From: Bufo bufo | Taxonomy: Eukaryota > Chordata > Amphibia > Anura > Bufonidae | DNA: 64,000 nucleotides | Direction: 5' to 3' | Assembly: GCF_905171765.1 (NCBI RefSeq) | Contig: NC_053392.1 | Location: forward strand, 451,520,722-451,584,721 | Part shown: positions 21,890-33,725 of the stretch, one piece after another | Layout: each line of letters opens with the position of its first letter | Numbering within the stretch: position 1 is the stretch's first letter | The notes under the pieces: generated by a model | Database searches by the model: none | What the model saw: the letters and a program-made list of their open reading frames with translations, nothing else | Told to the model about the DNA's origin: nothing | Program-made: the position numbers and the translations under genes

Positions 21890-21957
21890 GCGTGTGTGTG
21901 TGTATATGTATATGTGTGTGTGTATATATATGTGTGTGTGTGTGTGTATATATATAG
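21890..21957. repeat. Compound (GT)n/(AT)n microsatellite
   Basis: Alternating TGTG and TATA runs between the hairpin and L1 sequence. Confidence 0.95.
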
Positions 21958-21959
21958 TT

Positions 21960-22474
21960 TATGTGATAGGGACAGTCCCTTGAGATGATGAGAGGGGTTA
22001 TGTAGCAAATGAGAAAGCTTAGAGGGAACAGGCCGTGGACTCATTTTCTTAGACAATAGGTGTCTTATCTGGAAGTAATTGTAAAATTCCTTATTCAGTA
22101 TGCCTTACTTATCTCTAATTGTATTAAAAGGTAATAATTCAGCATTTTCAAATGATTCCCCTAAATACCTAATACCAGTGTGAACCCATGTTCTGAAATC
22201 CAAATCTGGGATACACCTCTCTAATACTTTTAGGTAGGCATTATAGAAATCCACATTGATGACTTTCACTATGGTGGTTAATAAGTTCCATAATTCTAAA
22301 GCCGCATCAATTGTAGGATAGAGGTGTATTTTATGCTTTTGGTTTTGTCATTGAATGAACGTAAAAGAATGAGGATTGTTTAGATATTCTCATTAAATGC
22401 TTTTCAATTGAGATCCATAGCCTGTTCTCCTCCTCACCCCTCCATAGACATCTTAGCTGCTCAGATATGCAGGC
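21960..22474 (-). pseudogene. L1-A ORF2, distal fragment
   Basis: Minus-strand broken frames keep short L1 ORF2 C-terminal-like stretches, such as YFQIRHLLSKKMSPRPVP and a downstream Ser/His-rich segment. The sequence abuts the hAT element exactly at its 8-bp duplication TCTATAAT, and its continuation is found on the far side at 27925. It is placed in L1 by position and weak similarity. It has several stops and no function. The left limit is masked by the microsatellite and hairpin. Confidence 0.45.
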
Positions 22475-22769
22475 TCTATAATTAGAGTTGAGCGAACACC
22501 TGGATGTTCGGGTTCGAGAAGTTCGGCCGAACTTCCCGGAAATGTTCGGGTTCGGGATCTGAACCCGACCCGAACTTCGTCCCGAACCCCATTGAAGTCA
22601 ATAGGGACCCGAACTTTTCGGCACTAAAAAGGCTGTAAAACAGCCCAGGAAAGAGCTAGAGGGCTGCAAAAGGCAGCAACATGTAGGTAAATCCCCTGCA
22701 AACAAATGTGGATAGGGAAATGAATTAAAATAAAAATAAAAAAAATAAAAATTAACCAATATCAATTAG

Positions 22770-23090
22770 ACAGAGGTCCCATAGCAGAGAATCTGGCTTC
22801 ACGTCAGCAGAGAATCAGTCTCTTCATGCCATAGCAGAGAATCGGTCTTCATGTCATAGCAGAGAATCAGGCTTCACGTCACCCACCACTGGAACAGGCC
22901 ACTGTCACATATTTAGGCCCAGGCACACAGGCAGAGGAGAGAGGTCCCGTAACAGAGAATCTGGCTTCATGTCAGCACAGAATCAGTCTTTATGTTATAG
23001 CAGAGAATCAGACTTCATGTCACCCACCACTGGAACAGGCCACTGTCACATATTTAGGCCCCGGCACCCAGACAGAGGAGAGGTTCATTC
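22770..23090. repeat. Subterminal repeats of the hAT element
   Basis: A block with 'atagcagagaatc', 'cttcatgtca' and 'cacccaccactggaacaggc' occurs twice (about 22770-22935 and 22940-23090), with shorter internal repeats of 'agcagagaatc'. It is between the transposase stop and the left tip. Confidence 0.8.
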
Positions 23091-23193
23091 AACTTTGGGT
23101 TGGCCCGCAATATAATGATAAAATAAAAATAGGATTGAATGAGGAAGTGCCCTGGAGTACAATAATATATTGTTAAGGGGAGGTAGTTAATGT

Positions 23194-26100
23194 CTAATCT
23201 GCACAAGGGATGGACAGGTCCTGTGGGATCCATGCCTGGTTCATTTTTATGAACGTCAGCTTGTCCACATTGGCTGTAGACAGGCGGCTGCGTTTGTCTG
23301 TAATGACGCCCCCTGCCGTGCTGAATACACGTTCAGACAAAACGCTGGCCGCCGGGCAGGCCAGCACCTCCAAGGCATAAAAGGCTAGCTCTGGCCACGT
23401 GGACAATTTGGAGACCCAGAAGTTGAATGGGGCCGAACCATCAGTCAGTACGTGGAGGGGTGTGCACAGGTACTGTTCCACCATGTTATTGAAATGTTGC
23501 CTCCTGCTAACACGTTCCGTATCAGGTGGTGGTGCAGTTAGCTGTGGCGTGGTGACAAAACTTTTCCACATCTCTGCCATGCTAACCCTGCCCTCAGAGG
23601 AGCTGGCCGTGACACAGCTGCGTTGGCGACCTCTTGCTCCTCCTCTGCCTTCGCCTTGGGCTTCCACTGGTTCCCCTGTGACATTTGGGAATGCTCTCAG
23701 TTGCGCGTCTACCAACGTGCGCTTGTACTCGCTCATCTTCCTATCACGCTCCAGTGTAGGAAGTAAGGTGCGCACATTGTCTTTGTACCGGGGATCCAGC
23801 AGGGTGGCAACCCAGTAGTCCGCACACGTTAAAATGTGGGCAACTCTGCTGTCGTTGTGCAGGCACTGCAGCATGTAGTCGCTCATGTGTGCCAGGCTGC
23901 CCAGAGGTAAGGACAAGCTGTCCTCTGTGGGAGGCGTATCGTCATCGTCCTGTGTTTCCCCCCAGCCACGCACCAGTGATGGGCCCGAGCTGCATTGGGT
24001 ACCAGCCCGCTGTGAACCTGCTTCATCCTCATCCTCCTCCACCTCTTCCTCATCCTCCAGTAATGGGCCCTGTCTGGCCACATTTGTACCTGGCCTCTGC
24101 TGTTGCAAAAAACCTCCCTCTGAGTCACTTCGAAGAGACTGGCCTGAAAGTGCTAAAAATGACCCCTCTTCCTCCTGGGCCACCTCCTCTTCCATCATCG
24201 CCCTAAGTGTTTTCTCAAGGAGACATAGAAGTGGTATTGTAACGCTGATAACGGCGTCATCGCCACTGGCCATGTTGGTGGAGTACTCGAAACAGGGCAC
24301 ACAGGTCTCGCATGGAGGCCCAGTCATTGGTGGTGAAGTGGGGCTGATCCGCAGTGCGACTGACCCGTGCGTGCTGCAGCTGAAACTCCACTATGGTCTG
24401 CTGCTGCTCGCACAGTCTGTCCAGCATGTGCAAGGTGGAGTTCCACCTGGTGGGCACGTCGCATATGAGGCGGTGAGCGGGAAGGCCGAAGTTACGCTGT
24501 AGCGCAGACAGGCGAGCAGCGGCAGGGTGTGAACGCCGGAAGCGCGAACAGACGGCCCGCACTTTATGCAGCAGCTCTGACATGTCGGGGTAGTTGTAAA
24601 TGAACTTCTGCACCACCAAATTCAGCACATGCGCCAGGCAAGGAATGTGCGTCAAACCGGCTAGTCCCAGAGCTGCAACGAGATTTCGCCCTTTATCGCA
24701 CACCACCAGGCCAGGCTTGAGGCTCACCGGCAGCAACCACTCGTCGGTCTGTTGTTCTATACCCCGCCACAACTCCTGTGCGGTGTGGGGCCTGTCCCCC
24801 AAACATATGAGTTTCAGAATGGCCTGCTGACGTTTACCCCGGGCTGTGCTGAAGTTGGTGGTGAAGGTGTGTGGCTGACTGGATGAGCAGGTGGAAGAAG
24901 GGGAGGAGGAAGCTGAGTAGGAGAAGACAGGAGGCAAAGAATGTTGCCCTGCGATCCTTGGCGGCGGAAGGACGTGCGCCAAACAGCTCTCTCCGCCTGG
25001 GGCCCAGCCGCCACTACATTTAGCCAGTGTGCAGTTAGGGAGATATAGCGTCCCTGGCCGTGCTTACTGGTCCACGTATCTGTGGTTAGGTGGACCTTGC
25101 CACAGATGGCGTTGCGCAGTGTACACTTGATTTTATCGGATACTTGGTTGTGCAGGGAAGGCACGGCTCTCTTGGAGAAGTAGTGCCGGCTGGGAACAAC
25201 ATACTGTGGGACAGCAAGCGACATGAGCTGTTTGAAGCTGTGTGTGTCCACCAGCCTAAATGACAGCATTTCATAGGCCAGTAGTTTAGAAATGCTGGCA
25301 TTGAGGGCCAGGGATCGAGGGTGGCTAGGTGGGAATTTACGCTTTCTCTCAAATGTTTGTGAGATGGAGAGCTGAACGCTGCCGTGTGACATGGTTGAGA
25401 TGCTTGGTGACGCAGGTGGTGGTGTTGGTGGTACATTCCATGTTTGCTGGGCGGCAAGTGCCAACGTCCCTCCAGAGGCGGAGGAAGAGGCCGAGGCGGC
25501 GGCAGCAGCAGAAGAGGTAGCAGGGGGAGCCTGAGTGACTTCCTTGTTTTTAAGGTGTTTACTCCACTGCAGTTCATGCTTTGCATGCAGGTGCCTGGTC
25601 ATGCAGGTTGTGCTAAGGTTCAGAACGTTAATGCCTCGCTTCAGGCTCTGATGGCACAGCGTGCAAACCACTCGGGTCTTGTCAGCACATTGTTTGAAGA
25701 AGTGCCATGCCAGGGAACTCCTTGAAGCTGCCTTTGGGGTGCTCGGTCCCAGATGGCGGCAGTCAGTAGCAGGCGTAGTCTCTTGGCGGCAGGTGTTCTG
25801 ATTTTGCCCACTGCTCCCTCTTTTGCTACGCTGTTGGCTCGGTCTCACCACTGCCTCTTCCTCTGAACTGTGAAAGTCAGTGGCACGACCTTCATTCCAT
25901 GTGGGGTCTAGGACCTCATCGTCCCCTGCATCGTCTTCCACCCAGTCTTGATCCCTGACCTCCTGTTCAGTCTGCACACTGCAGAAAGACGCAGCAGTTG
26001 GCACCTGTGTTTCGTCATCATCAGAGACGTGCTGAGGTTGTAATCCCATGTCCTCATCATCAGGAAACATAAGTGGTTGTGCGTTAGTGCATTCTATCTC

Positions 26101-26556
26101 TTCCACCCCTGGGGAAGGGCTAGGTGGATGCCCTTGGGAAACCCTGGCAGCAGAGTCTTCAAACAGCATAAGAGACTGCTGCATAACTTGAGGCTCAGAC
26201 CGTTTCCCTGATATGCATGGGGGTGATGTGACAGACTGATGAGCTTGGTTTTCATGCGCCATCTGTGCGCTTTCTGCAGAAGACTGGGTGGGAGATAATG
26301 TGAACGTGCTGGATGCACTGTCGGCCACCCAATTGACTAATGCCTGTACCTGCTCAGGCCTTACCATCCTTAGAACGGCATTGGGCCCCACCAAATATGG
26401 CTGTAAATTCTGGCGGCTACTGGGACCTGAGGTAGTTGGTACACTAGGACGTGTGGCTGTGGCAGAACGGCCGCGTCCTCTCCCAGCACCAGAGGGTCCA
26501 CTAACACCACCACGACCATGTCCACGTCCGCGTTCCTTACTAGATGTTTTCCTCAT
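23194..26556 (-). pseudogene. hAT transposase, BED-finger type, two compensating frameshifts
   Basis: The Met codon at 26556-26554 starts a basic, Gly/Arg-rich N-terminus and an acidic disordered stretch (residues 165-235). A BED zinc finger follows at about residues 283-327 (C298, C301, H322, H327, with RHLHAKH). The first catalytic motif TTDTWTS has Asp493. The frame shifts near 24980, continues as GKRQQAILKLICLGDRPHTA and CDVPTRWNSTLHMLDRL, then shifts back near 24290. The final part has WVATLLDPRYKD and the dimerisation end (SERVFSTAGG, LSTANVDKLTFIKMN). The first and third parts share a frame, so only two indels separate this from one open frame of about 1120 codons. Known hAT transposases cut and paste with 8-bp duplications. 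Sequencing error at the indels cannot be excluded. Confidence 0.9.
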
Positions 26557-27049
26557 TGTTACCGTTCACCACAATGAGAAAAATATTATTCGGGACAATG
26601 TATTGAATTAAAATTCAGGCCTTTTTTTACAGACACCTAACACTATCTGGCTATCTATTTAGGTACCGTATTACACTAATACAGGCACACCAGTAATGAC
26701 AGATTTAGCTGAAAATAAATGTGAGGCCTATTTTTTAGGCGCTGTGTGGCAGGTATACGTTTAATCACAGAATTAGACTTGGATCTGCACTGTAGCGTGT
26801 GTGTTGAGTTTTTCAGAATGACCCTATCAGCACCTTGAATCTAATATACCCTTTTAGGGATAGATTTAAAGTAGGTCTGATACAGCAGAAACCACTAGTT
26901 TTGAGAATTGCAAATTTGGGAATTGTTTTTCAACCCAGAACAAAAACTGTGCTTTGACAGTCACTAAAAATAACTGGACCAGCTAAAACAGTACAGATTT
27001 GGATGAATATAAATGTCAGGCCTATTTTTTAGGCGCTGGGTGACAGGCT

Positions 27050-27412
27050 CAACTTGCCCCTGATGTAGTATATGGCCAAAAAATAACCACACTATTGATG
27101 GTTAAATGCACTTGGGTGACACAGGCTCAGCCTGCACCTGATGTAGTATATGGCCAAAAAATAACCACACTATTGATGGCTAAATGCACTTGATGAAAGC
27201 TTGACCCTGATGTAGGATATAGCAAAAAATAACCACACTATTGATGGTTAAATGCAATTGGGTGACACAGGCTCAGCCTGCACCTGATGTAGTATATGGC
27301 CAAAAAATAACCACACTATTGATGGTTAAATGCACTTGATGAAAGCTTGACCCTGATGTAGGATATAGCAAAAAATAACCACACTATTGATGGTTAAATG
27401 CACTTGGTGGTA
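27050..27412. repeat. Tandem repeats near the right end of the hAT
   Basis: Five copies carrying 'aaaaataaccacactattga' and 'tggttaaatgcactt', in units of roughly 65-80 bp. Two unit types alternate: one with 'gtgacacaggctcagcctgc', the other with 'gatgaaagcttgaccctgat'. Confidence 0.9.
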
Positions 27413-27924
27413 GCTTGTGCTGGCGCACCACAAGCCACAAAATGGCCGCCGATCACCCCAGAAAAAAGTGACTGAAAAACGCTCTGGGCAGCCTAAAAAC
27501 ACTGAGCAATTGAATAGAAGCTGTTCAATGATCCACAACTGTAGATCGATCACTGAATGAAGTCTTTTGGAGGAGTTAATCTGCCTAATCTCGCCCTAAC
27601 GTCGCAGCTGCAACCTCTCCCTACACTTGTATCAGCAGAGTGACGTGCAGCGCTACGTGACCCAAGCTTATATAGAGGCTGGGTCACATGCTGCACTGGC
27701 CAATCACAGCCATGCCAATAGTAGGCATGGCTGTGATGGCCTCTTGGACAAGTAGTATGACGCTTGTTGATTGGCTGCTTTCCAGCCTTTCAAAAAGCGC
27801 CAAGAAAGCGCCGAACACCGAACCCGCACTTTTACGAAAATGTTCGGGTCTGTGTCACGGACACCCCAAAATTCGGTACGTACCCAAACTATACAGTTCG
27901 GGTTCGCTCATCCCTATCTATAAT

Positions 27925-28438
27925 ATCTTACAATAGACGGGCACCTGAACCCCCCTCTAGAGAGAGGCAAGTATAGTACTTCAGCTTGAACTCTCGGGTG
28001 TTTGTCTAACCATATATATTTAGATTGCAGTTCCTTTAATATTTTCATAGGAAAGGGTATCTGTAGATTACGGAACAAGTATAATATCTGAGGCAGAATG
28101 AACATTTTAATCTCATGTTTTTTCATATTATTTAGCTCCATTTTTATTTTCTCCCTTAAAGGTGTATAGTTAGTTGAGAGGAGGTTTGAGGTAGACTGTG
28201 CGACTTTTATACCCAAGTAGGTGATATATTGGTTATTCCACTGAAGTGGATGCATTGCTCTTAGTCGGGCGGTTACTGATTGATTTAATCCCAGATTCAA
28301 GACTTGGCATTTAGTGACGTTTAGTTTATAATATGAGACTGATGTAAATTTCTCTAATACTTGCATAGTTGCTGGTAGGGAGTTAAGGGGATCTGTGAGT
28401 GCTAGTATTATGCCATCGGCAAACAACCCAATTTTATG
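27925..28438 (-). pseudogene. L1-A ORF2 reverse transcriptase fragment
   Basis: The minus-strand frame of 170 codons begins LFADGIILALTDPLNSLPAT. Here the FADD box of the RT reads FADG, so the second catalytic Asp is lost. NVTKCQVLNLGLN and YLGIKVAQST follow, both typical of the L1 RT thumb region. The frame ends at the hAT target site. Upstream it is cut by the MITE at 28447-29161; the residues on the far side (PLSPIIFALVIELLAE, near 29235) are the directly preceding RT block. This restores the collinear order. It is inactive. Confidence 0.8.
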
Positions 28439-28446
28439 GTTATAAT

Positions 28447-29161
28447 TGGGGATCTATCAATATTGATTTTTTTTTTTAGAACCGATTCCAATAATCTGTG
28501 AACTTTCAGGCCGATAGCCGATAATTTATACCGATATTTTATATCTCACAATATATATATTATATTAGTTGGTAGTCACTGAGGTGGTGGAAATTTGCAT
28601 TTGGCACTAGTATATAATAAATGTAAATTAAAAATTAATAAAGCCCTTAGTTGGTAGTCAATTTATAATATACTAGTGCCAAATGCCAATTTCCACACCA
28701 TCCCCCCCCGCCCCCCCCTTTCACTGACTTTATTAACTCCTATCAGACCTCATGAATAAAATGAAAAACTGCTCACCTCTCCTGCGCCGCGGCTCCTCTT
28801 TATCTCCGGGTCCGGCGTCTCGCTCCCCTGTGTTCTCCGGCCTGCGCTGCACTGTCACCTGAAGCATCGGGTCATAGTGCGCGCACTACGTCCTGAAGCT
28901 GTACGGGGTCAGATCAGTGCAGTGTGGGCCCCATCAAAGAAGACCAGGGAAGGGTGAGTATCGGAACGCTTGCTGCGCTTCTTCTCCGCTCCTGGCATCC
29001 GATGCATACTAGTGCACTCTTCCATAATGGACGCACTCACTAGTATTCGCTTTTTGCGCATTATCGGTATATCGGCAAGGTTAGATGCCGATACCGATAA
29101 TGTACAAAATCCTGAATATCGGCCGATAATATCGGTACTTCCGATAATCGGTCGATCCCTA
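28447..29161. mobile_element. 715-bp MITE with GTTATAAT duplication (hAT-like)
   Basis: GTTATAAT lies at 28439-28446 and 29162-29169. The tips are TGGGGATC and GATCCCTA. Near the right end (29055-29150) 'ccgataat', 'tatcggta' and 'atatcggc' are repeated in both orientations; the left end carries diverged copies (28500-28545). The centre has an inverted repeat 'actagtgccaaatgc' at about 28670-28685 matching 28598-28613. The 8-bp duplication supports hAT. It splits the L1-A RT. Confidence 0.85.
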
Positions 29162-29169
29162 GTTATAAT

Positions 29170-30230
29170 CATCAACACTAATTACAGATATTAATGGGTG
29201 CGTTTAGATTTTCTTTCAGCAAGCAGTTCTATCACCAGGGCAAAAATTATAGGAGATAAGGGGGCACCCCTGTTTTGTGTGGTTACTTATTGAGAACCTG
29301 TCAGACATCATTCCAGAGATGTATACTGAGGGTTAGGAGTACAAAAGCTTGATTGCATTTAAAATGTTACCATTGAACCCATATTTAGAAAGGATCTCAA
29401 ACAAGTATCCCCAGTGTACGCGATTAAATGCCTTCTCTGCGTCCAGTGATAGCAACAGAGAAGGCATCCAAACCAATCTCCGTCACATGAATAAGATCAA
29501 TTATTCTCCTGGTTCAGTCTATAGTTTGCCTAGATTTAATTAAGCCGCGTTGGTCTTTATTAAGGCTACTTTCACACTGGCGTTTTGAATTCCGTTTGTG
29601 AGATCCATTTCAGGGATTTATCTACTATAATAAGGTCAATTCTTGAATGTTTTATGTGGATGGGAATAGAATGTGTAGTCATGCTCGGAGGCATGTAGCA
29701 CTCTCCACGTATCGTACAGATCTTCTGATAAAAGAAGTTGTACAAATAGGGACGAGTGACTGGAATCTGGATGGGAGGATTTATCCATAATGGGTGACGG
29801 AGATAAATTTAAATCTCCGCAAATGAGCAATGAACTCTGTCTTATGCTGGATATTTTTAATAATAAATCTTTAATGAAAAGAAGTTCATGATTAAGGGCA
29901 TATATGGTGACTAATGTATATATTTTATTAATATTACATACGAAAATAATATATCTTCCGTCTTGGTCCATTATTTCTTTAATGAGTTGGTAAACGAAAT
30001 TATATTTAATCGCTATTTCTACCCCTTTTTTCTACCCTGTGGCTGGAGCGGTAAAAATATTAGTGAAGTTCTAACTTCCTATGATGCAACCTAAAAGTGT
30101 CCTCTTTATTTAAGTGGATCTCTTGGTCAAATATTATGTCAGATTTTAATAGTTTTGCTTTCTTCCAGAACATTGATCTTTTAAAAGGGCTATTAAGGCC
30201 TTTAGTATTAATATTAGAGATAGTAAAAAC
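29170..30230 (-). pseudogene. L1-A ORF2 endonuclease and early RT, broken
   Basis: Minus-strand blocks run from an ORF2 start near 30230 (MVFTISNINTKGLNSPFKR), through SDIIFDQEIHL (the endonuclease Gln-Glu box, degraded). Next come SSLLICGDLNLSPSP (GDLN metal-binding box, near 29830) and SEHDYTFYSHPHKTF (29660). A HSRIDLIIVD block follows near 29630. After a truncated MITE end at 29564-29604, RT text resumes with PLSPIIFALVIELLAE near 29235. The AP-type endonuclease nicks DNA to prime L1 copying. Several stops and gaps make this dead. The order and boxes identify L1. Confidence 0.75.
29564..29604. mobile_element. Harbinger-like MITE end fragment
   Basis: TAA followed by GGCTACTTTCACACTGGCG and a short 'gaattccg' stretch. 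Only one end remains. It lies within L1-A ORF2. Confidence 0.6.
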
Positions 30231-30644
30231 CATATTAGTATCCTAAATACAAATGTATAGAAATATAAATGTCATTGTTAAGTAAAATGAAAACCATAAA
30301 AAAAGAAAAATACAATGAGGTTAAGAAGAAAAAGCGGTGGGTATACTACCGCTAAACAGCTAACTGTAGCAAATTAAACTGTAATTATAACAGTAGAATA
30401 GGTAAGAGTCTGGTTCTAAGTGAACCTACTGGATCCTCTATTTATCCAGTATATTACAGGGGGGAGATCAAAGAAGTTAGTTGTTTCTTCTCTTCTCCGG
30501 GTACCTGAAACTATAAAGGGTTAACTCACAAGACCATAGGTGACTGCAGTTCAGGATCGTCCCCATGATTTATGTCTATTCTTTAGAAAGCATTGGTGGT
30601 CTTTTCTTTAGTGAAGAATTTGTGTCTTTGTCCAGAGTTACCAT

Positions 30645-31642
30645 TTACTATTTTTGCAGTAGTGTCATGGCTTCTCTCGGCGATGTCAGGACGTGGGTTA
30701 TGCCATTTTTGGCGACTATCAATTTGAATGGATATCCCCACTTGTAGGCGATGTTGTCCCTCAAGACTTTGTTGGCAGTAGAGAATTCCCTACGTCTGTT
30801 TAAGGTGGTAGCAGATTGGTCTGTAAACACCAAGATGTTCTGGAAGCGCTCCGGGAGATCTTGAGCTGTTGTAACGGCTTATGTAATTTTCTCCTTTTAG
30901 AATGAAAAAAATTAAGTCTTGCAATGACGTCTCTAGGGGCTGAGTTTGGTGCACTTTTAGGCTTAGGTATGCGATTCGCTCTGTCTATAAGCAAATCTCT
31001 TTGTTCTGCTGATGGGATGAGCGCTGCAAAGAAATCCGTTACGAAATCCTGCAAAGCGTCCGCTTTAATACTTTCGGGGATCCCACTAAACCTCAAATTG
31101 TTACGTCTTGAGCGGTCTTCCAAGTCTGCTAGCTTGAGTTTAAGTGCTGAGCTATCCTCTACCTTATTGTGTGCGTTCACTAATTGATTGTGTGCGGTTG
31201 TAAATTCCTCCATTTTATTTTCAATATGGGAGGTTCTGTCCCCTTTTTGCAATGTTTAGAAGACAGTGGTGATATCTTTATCTATTGAATGCTTTGGCTC
31301 AGATAAGAGACTTCTCAGTGTAGATTCTGTGACTGGATGACTATTTATGCCTCTGCTGGGGGAAGGCTGTGACTGTGCCTCATGTATACATTCCAAAGAG
31401 CCTATCATTGAAGAAGCAGTTTGTTCTTTATTGTGGGGCTGTTTTTGGCTTTCACTGAGGAATCACTGTTTGCTGGTTGGGGAACTATGCACTGAGGAGG
31501 GCAGGGAGGATTCTGAGCATGCGCAGTCTCTCTCGGCGCTTCTGTAATGAGAACTGCGGGCACCATCTTGATTTTTGCCTAAGGCCGGGACAAAGACCTC
31601 GATCTTCGCTGGCGCCGCATCTTTTTTCTCAGTGCTGCCCAT
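30645..31642 (-). pseudogene. L1-A ORF1 (RNA-binding protein), broken
   Basis: The start codon at 31642-31640 gives MGSTEKKDAAPAKIEVFVPA. After stops near 31460 and 31250 the frame continues with a coiled-coil-like stretch (IENKMEEFTTAHNQL) and the conserved core LEDRSRRNNLRFSGIPE (about 31115). DRANRIPKPKSA and PRDVIARLNFFHSKR follow (30925-31000). A shift leads to NKVLRDNIAYKWGYPFKLIV and ends near 30650. This is the transposase_22-type RNA chaperone of L1. The 'RRNNLR' and 'PRDVI' boxes match the L1-B and L1-C copies in this window (RRNNVR, RRNNLR, PRDVI). It is inactive. Confidence 0.8.
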
Positions 31643-31790
31643 AGTTAGGAGGTGAGTGCTTGGGGCAACTGTGGAGCGTGTTAGGATGTGATTTAAGGGG
31701 TCCAGGAGGACTGTGCCGCTTTGTGTCGGTACCTGCTGGAGCTGTTTCTTTGCGCATCCTCCTAGCTCCGCATCCGGCCACCCAAAATCT

Positions 31791-33290
31791 GAGTTATAAA
31801 AGCTGGTCTTTTCCTTCCGAACCCTGCAGCGTACCTAAACAGTAGTTTGCATCCACATTTATGTCATTTCAGTATCTATTAGAACTCTCCTAACAATTAA
31901 AAGGACATGGTCTGGAAAATTAGCAATTTTCATTTCCACTGTCCATTGCACATTCATTTATGGGGTAAAAATACTCACTACATGCCTTTTTAATAAATCC
32001 TTTGAGGGGTGTAGTTTCCAAAATGGGGTCACTTCTCAGGGGTTCCTTTTATTATTTTACCCCAGAGCCATTATAGTTGTCATCACAAGCGGTGTAAATC
32101 ACCACATTGGGCCAAAATGCGCATGGTGCTCCTATACTCCTGAGCCCTCTCAAATAGGGCCACATGTAGGGTGTTTTTAAAACCAGGAAGCACAGCACAA
32201 TAATAAGAGGACTTGCGTTTCACATTGGCACACATTGGGCGCAACATATTGGACACTGAAATGCCATATCTGTAAAAATTGGCATTTACACTTTGCACCA
32301 TTGTTTCTTGTGTTTTTTGTTTTGTTTTTTATAATTTAACGTCACAAGTCTCTAAAGTTGTCAGTGATTGCTGTATAAGTAAACATACTAGGCCTCAAAT
32401 GCACATAGTGCTCTTTGTTTTCTGAACCCCATAGTGTGCTTAAACAGCAGTTTACACCCACATATGTGGTGTTACCCCCATAGTAAAATATGGGGTGCAT
32501 TTTCTCCTGTTACCCCTTGTGATAATGAAAAAGTTGGCCTAAAGTTACATTTTCTTGTAAAATATGTAATATTTCATTTTCAAGTGTTCCTAAATTCTGA
32601 GAAATGTCTGTTAGGCCAATATGCTCACTACACCCCTTGAAGTATTCCTTGGAGAGTGTAGTTTCCCAAATTGGGTCCACTATAGGGGTATCTTGGGGTC
32701 TCTGTATGATACATGGCACCCAAAAACCATTCCAACAAAATCTGCCCTCCAAAAACCATTTGACGCTCCTTCCCTTCTGATCCCTGCGGCGCACCCATAC
32801 AGCAGTTTACAACCACATATGGGGTGTTGCCGTAATCAGAAAAAAATGGGTTACACATTGTGAGGTGCATTTTCTCCTGTTACCTCATTTAAAAATGAAA
32901 AAATTGTGCCTTTACTGACATTTATCTAATATCTAATTTTTCTTGGACAAGTGTTTCTAAATTCTATAAAGTCTGTTGGGCCAATGTGCTCACTCCACAC
33001 CTTTTGGGAGTATTGTTTTCAAAATTAAGTCACTTTTTGGGGGTTTCCACATATAGAAGTACCCAAGGTCTTTTCAATGGCACCTAAAAACCATTTCAGC
33101 AAAGTCTGCCCTCCTAAAACCATTTAGCTCTTCTTCCCTTCTGAGCCCTTCAGTGCAACCATACAGCAGTTTACAACCACACATGGGGTGTTTATGAATC
33201 AGGGTAATAAATATTTAGGTTTCTTTAGTTTTTAACCCTTGTCATGTTACGGGAAAAAATGAGTAAAATGGAAAATGTGCAAAAAATAAA
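31791..33290. repeat. R1-like repeats, diverged
   Basis: At least three diverged units carry 'cagcagtttacaaccacat' (near 32800 and 33165) and 'aaaatggggtcac'-like text (near 32025). They resemble the unit at 2795-4015. They also contain 'attttctcctgttac' boxes that recur near 52820. Non-coding. Confidence 0.65.
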
Positions 33291-33504
33291 TGAGCGATGA
33301 GCGTTTCCATCACTGCAGATGGAAGTGCTATTTGCTAGAATGCCAGTCCTTTCATTTACTGACCGCTTAGCTCCCTGCACTCCCATTTGAGCACTGCAGG
33401 CACAGATCACGCTGCCGGACTGCAACCCACCACCATTTTACTGTGCTATTGCTCTTTTATTTTTTATTTTTTAACATTCTTTGGGTCAAGGCTTATTTAT
33501 TTTA

Positions 33505-33725
33505 CTCACTTATATAGCGCTGACATATGCCGCAGCACTTTACATACATTGTCATCACTCACTGTCCCCAATGGAGCTCACAATTGGTTGCCTAGTATGT
33601 CTTTGGAGTGTGGGAGGAAGCCGGAGTACTCAGAGGAAACCCATGGAGAACATACAAACTCCATGCAGATGTTGTCCTTGGTCAGATTGAAATCTAGGAC
33701 TCAAGTGCTGCACTTGCTTAAAAGT
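33505..33725 (-). mobile_element. tRNA-derived SINE-like repeat, minus orientation
   Basis: Contains 'gaacatacaaactccatgca' and 'gaaatctaggactcaagtgc', the inverse of sequence seen just after the URB2 stop codon (59978-60120). The inverse strand shows a B-box-like stretch (here decayed) near 33690. Ends are not defined. Confidence 0.6.

Larger units (their letters stand above)
22483..27916 (-). mobile_element. Near-complete hAT transposon, 5434 bp
   Basis: TCTATAAT flanks it at 22475-22482 and 27917-27924. The tips TAGAGTTGAGCGAACACC and the inverse-like GGTTCGCTCATCCCTA match over most of 15 bp. Subterminal DNA on both sides repeats 'gttcgggttcg' and 'cgaacc' motifs, likely transposase-binding sites. 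The interior holds one minus-strand transposase gene. It lies inside L1-A. Confidence 0.93.
21960..31790 (-). mobile_element. L1-clade LINE (L1-A), multiply interrupted
   Basis: Segments 31642-30645 (ORF1), 30230-29605 (ORF2 endonuclease), 29563-29170, 28438-27925 and 22474-21960 (ORF2 RT and C-terminal part) are collinear on the minus strand. They are split by a hAT transposon (22483-27916), a MITE (28447-29161) and a MITE end (29564-29604). The target duplications of the first two lie in L1 sequence. Outer limits are approximate. Confidence 0.75.

Noticed and set aside
23885..24502. 205-codon plus-strand frame over the hAT transposase
   Set aside because: It is antisense to a clear hAT transposase and has no features of its own.
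24814..26556. A host zinc-finger BED gene
   Set aside because: The 580-codon frame sits exactly inside hAT tips and target duplications and continues into the hAT catalytic and dimerisation parts, so it is the transposon's gene and not a domesticated one.
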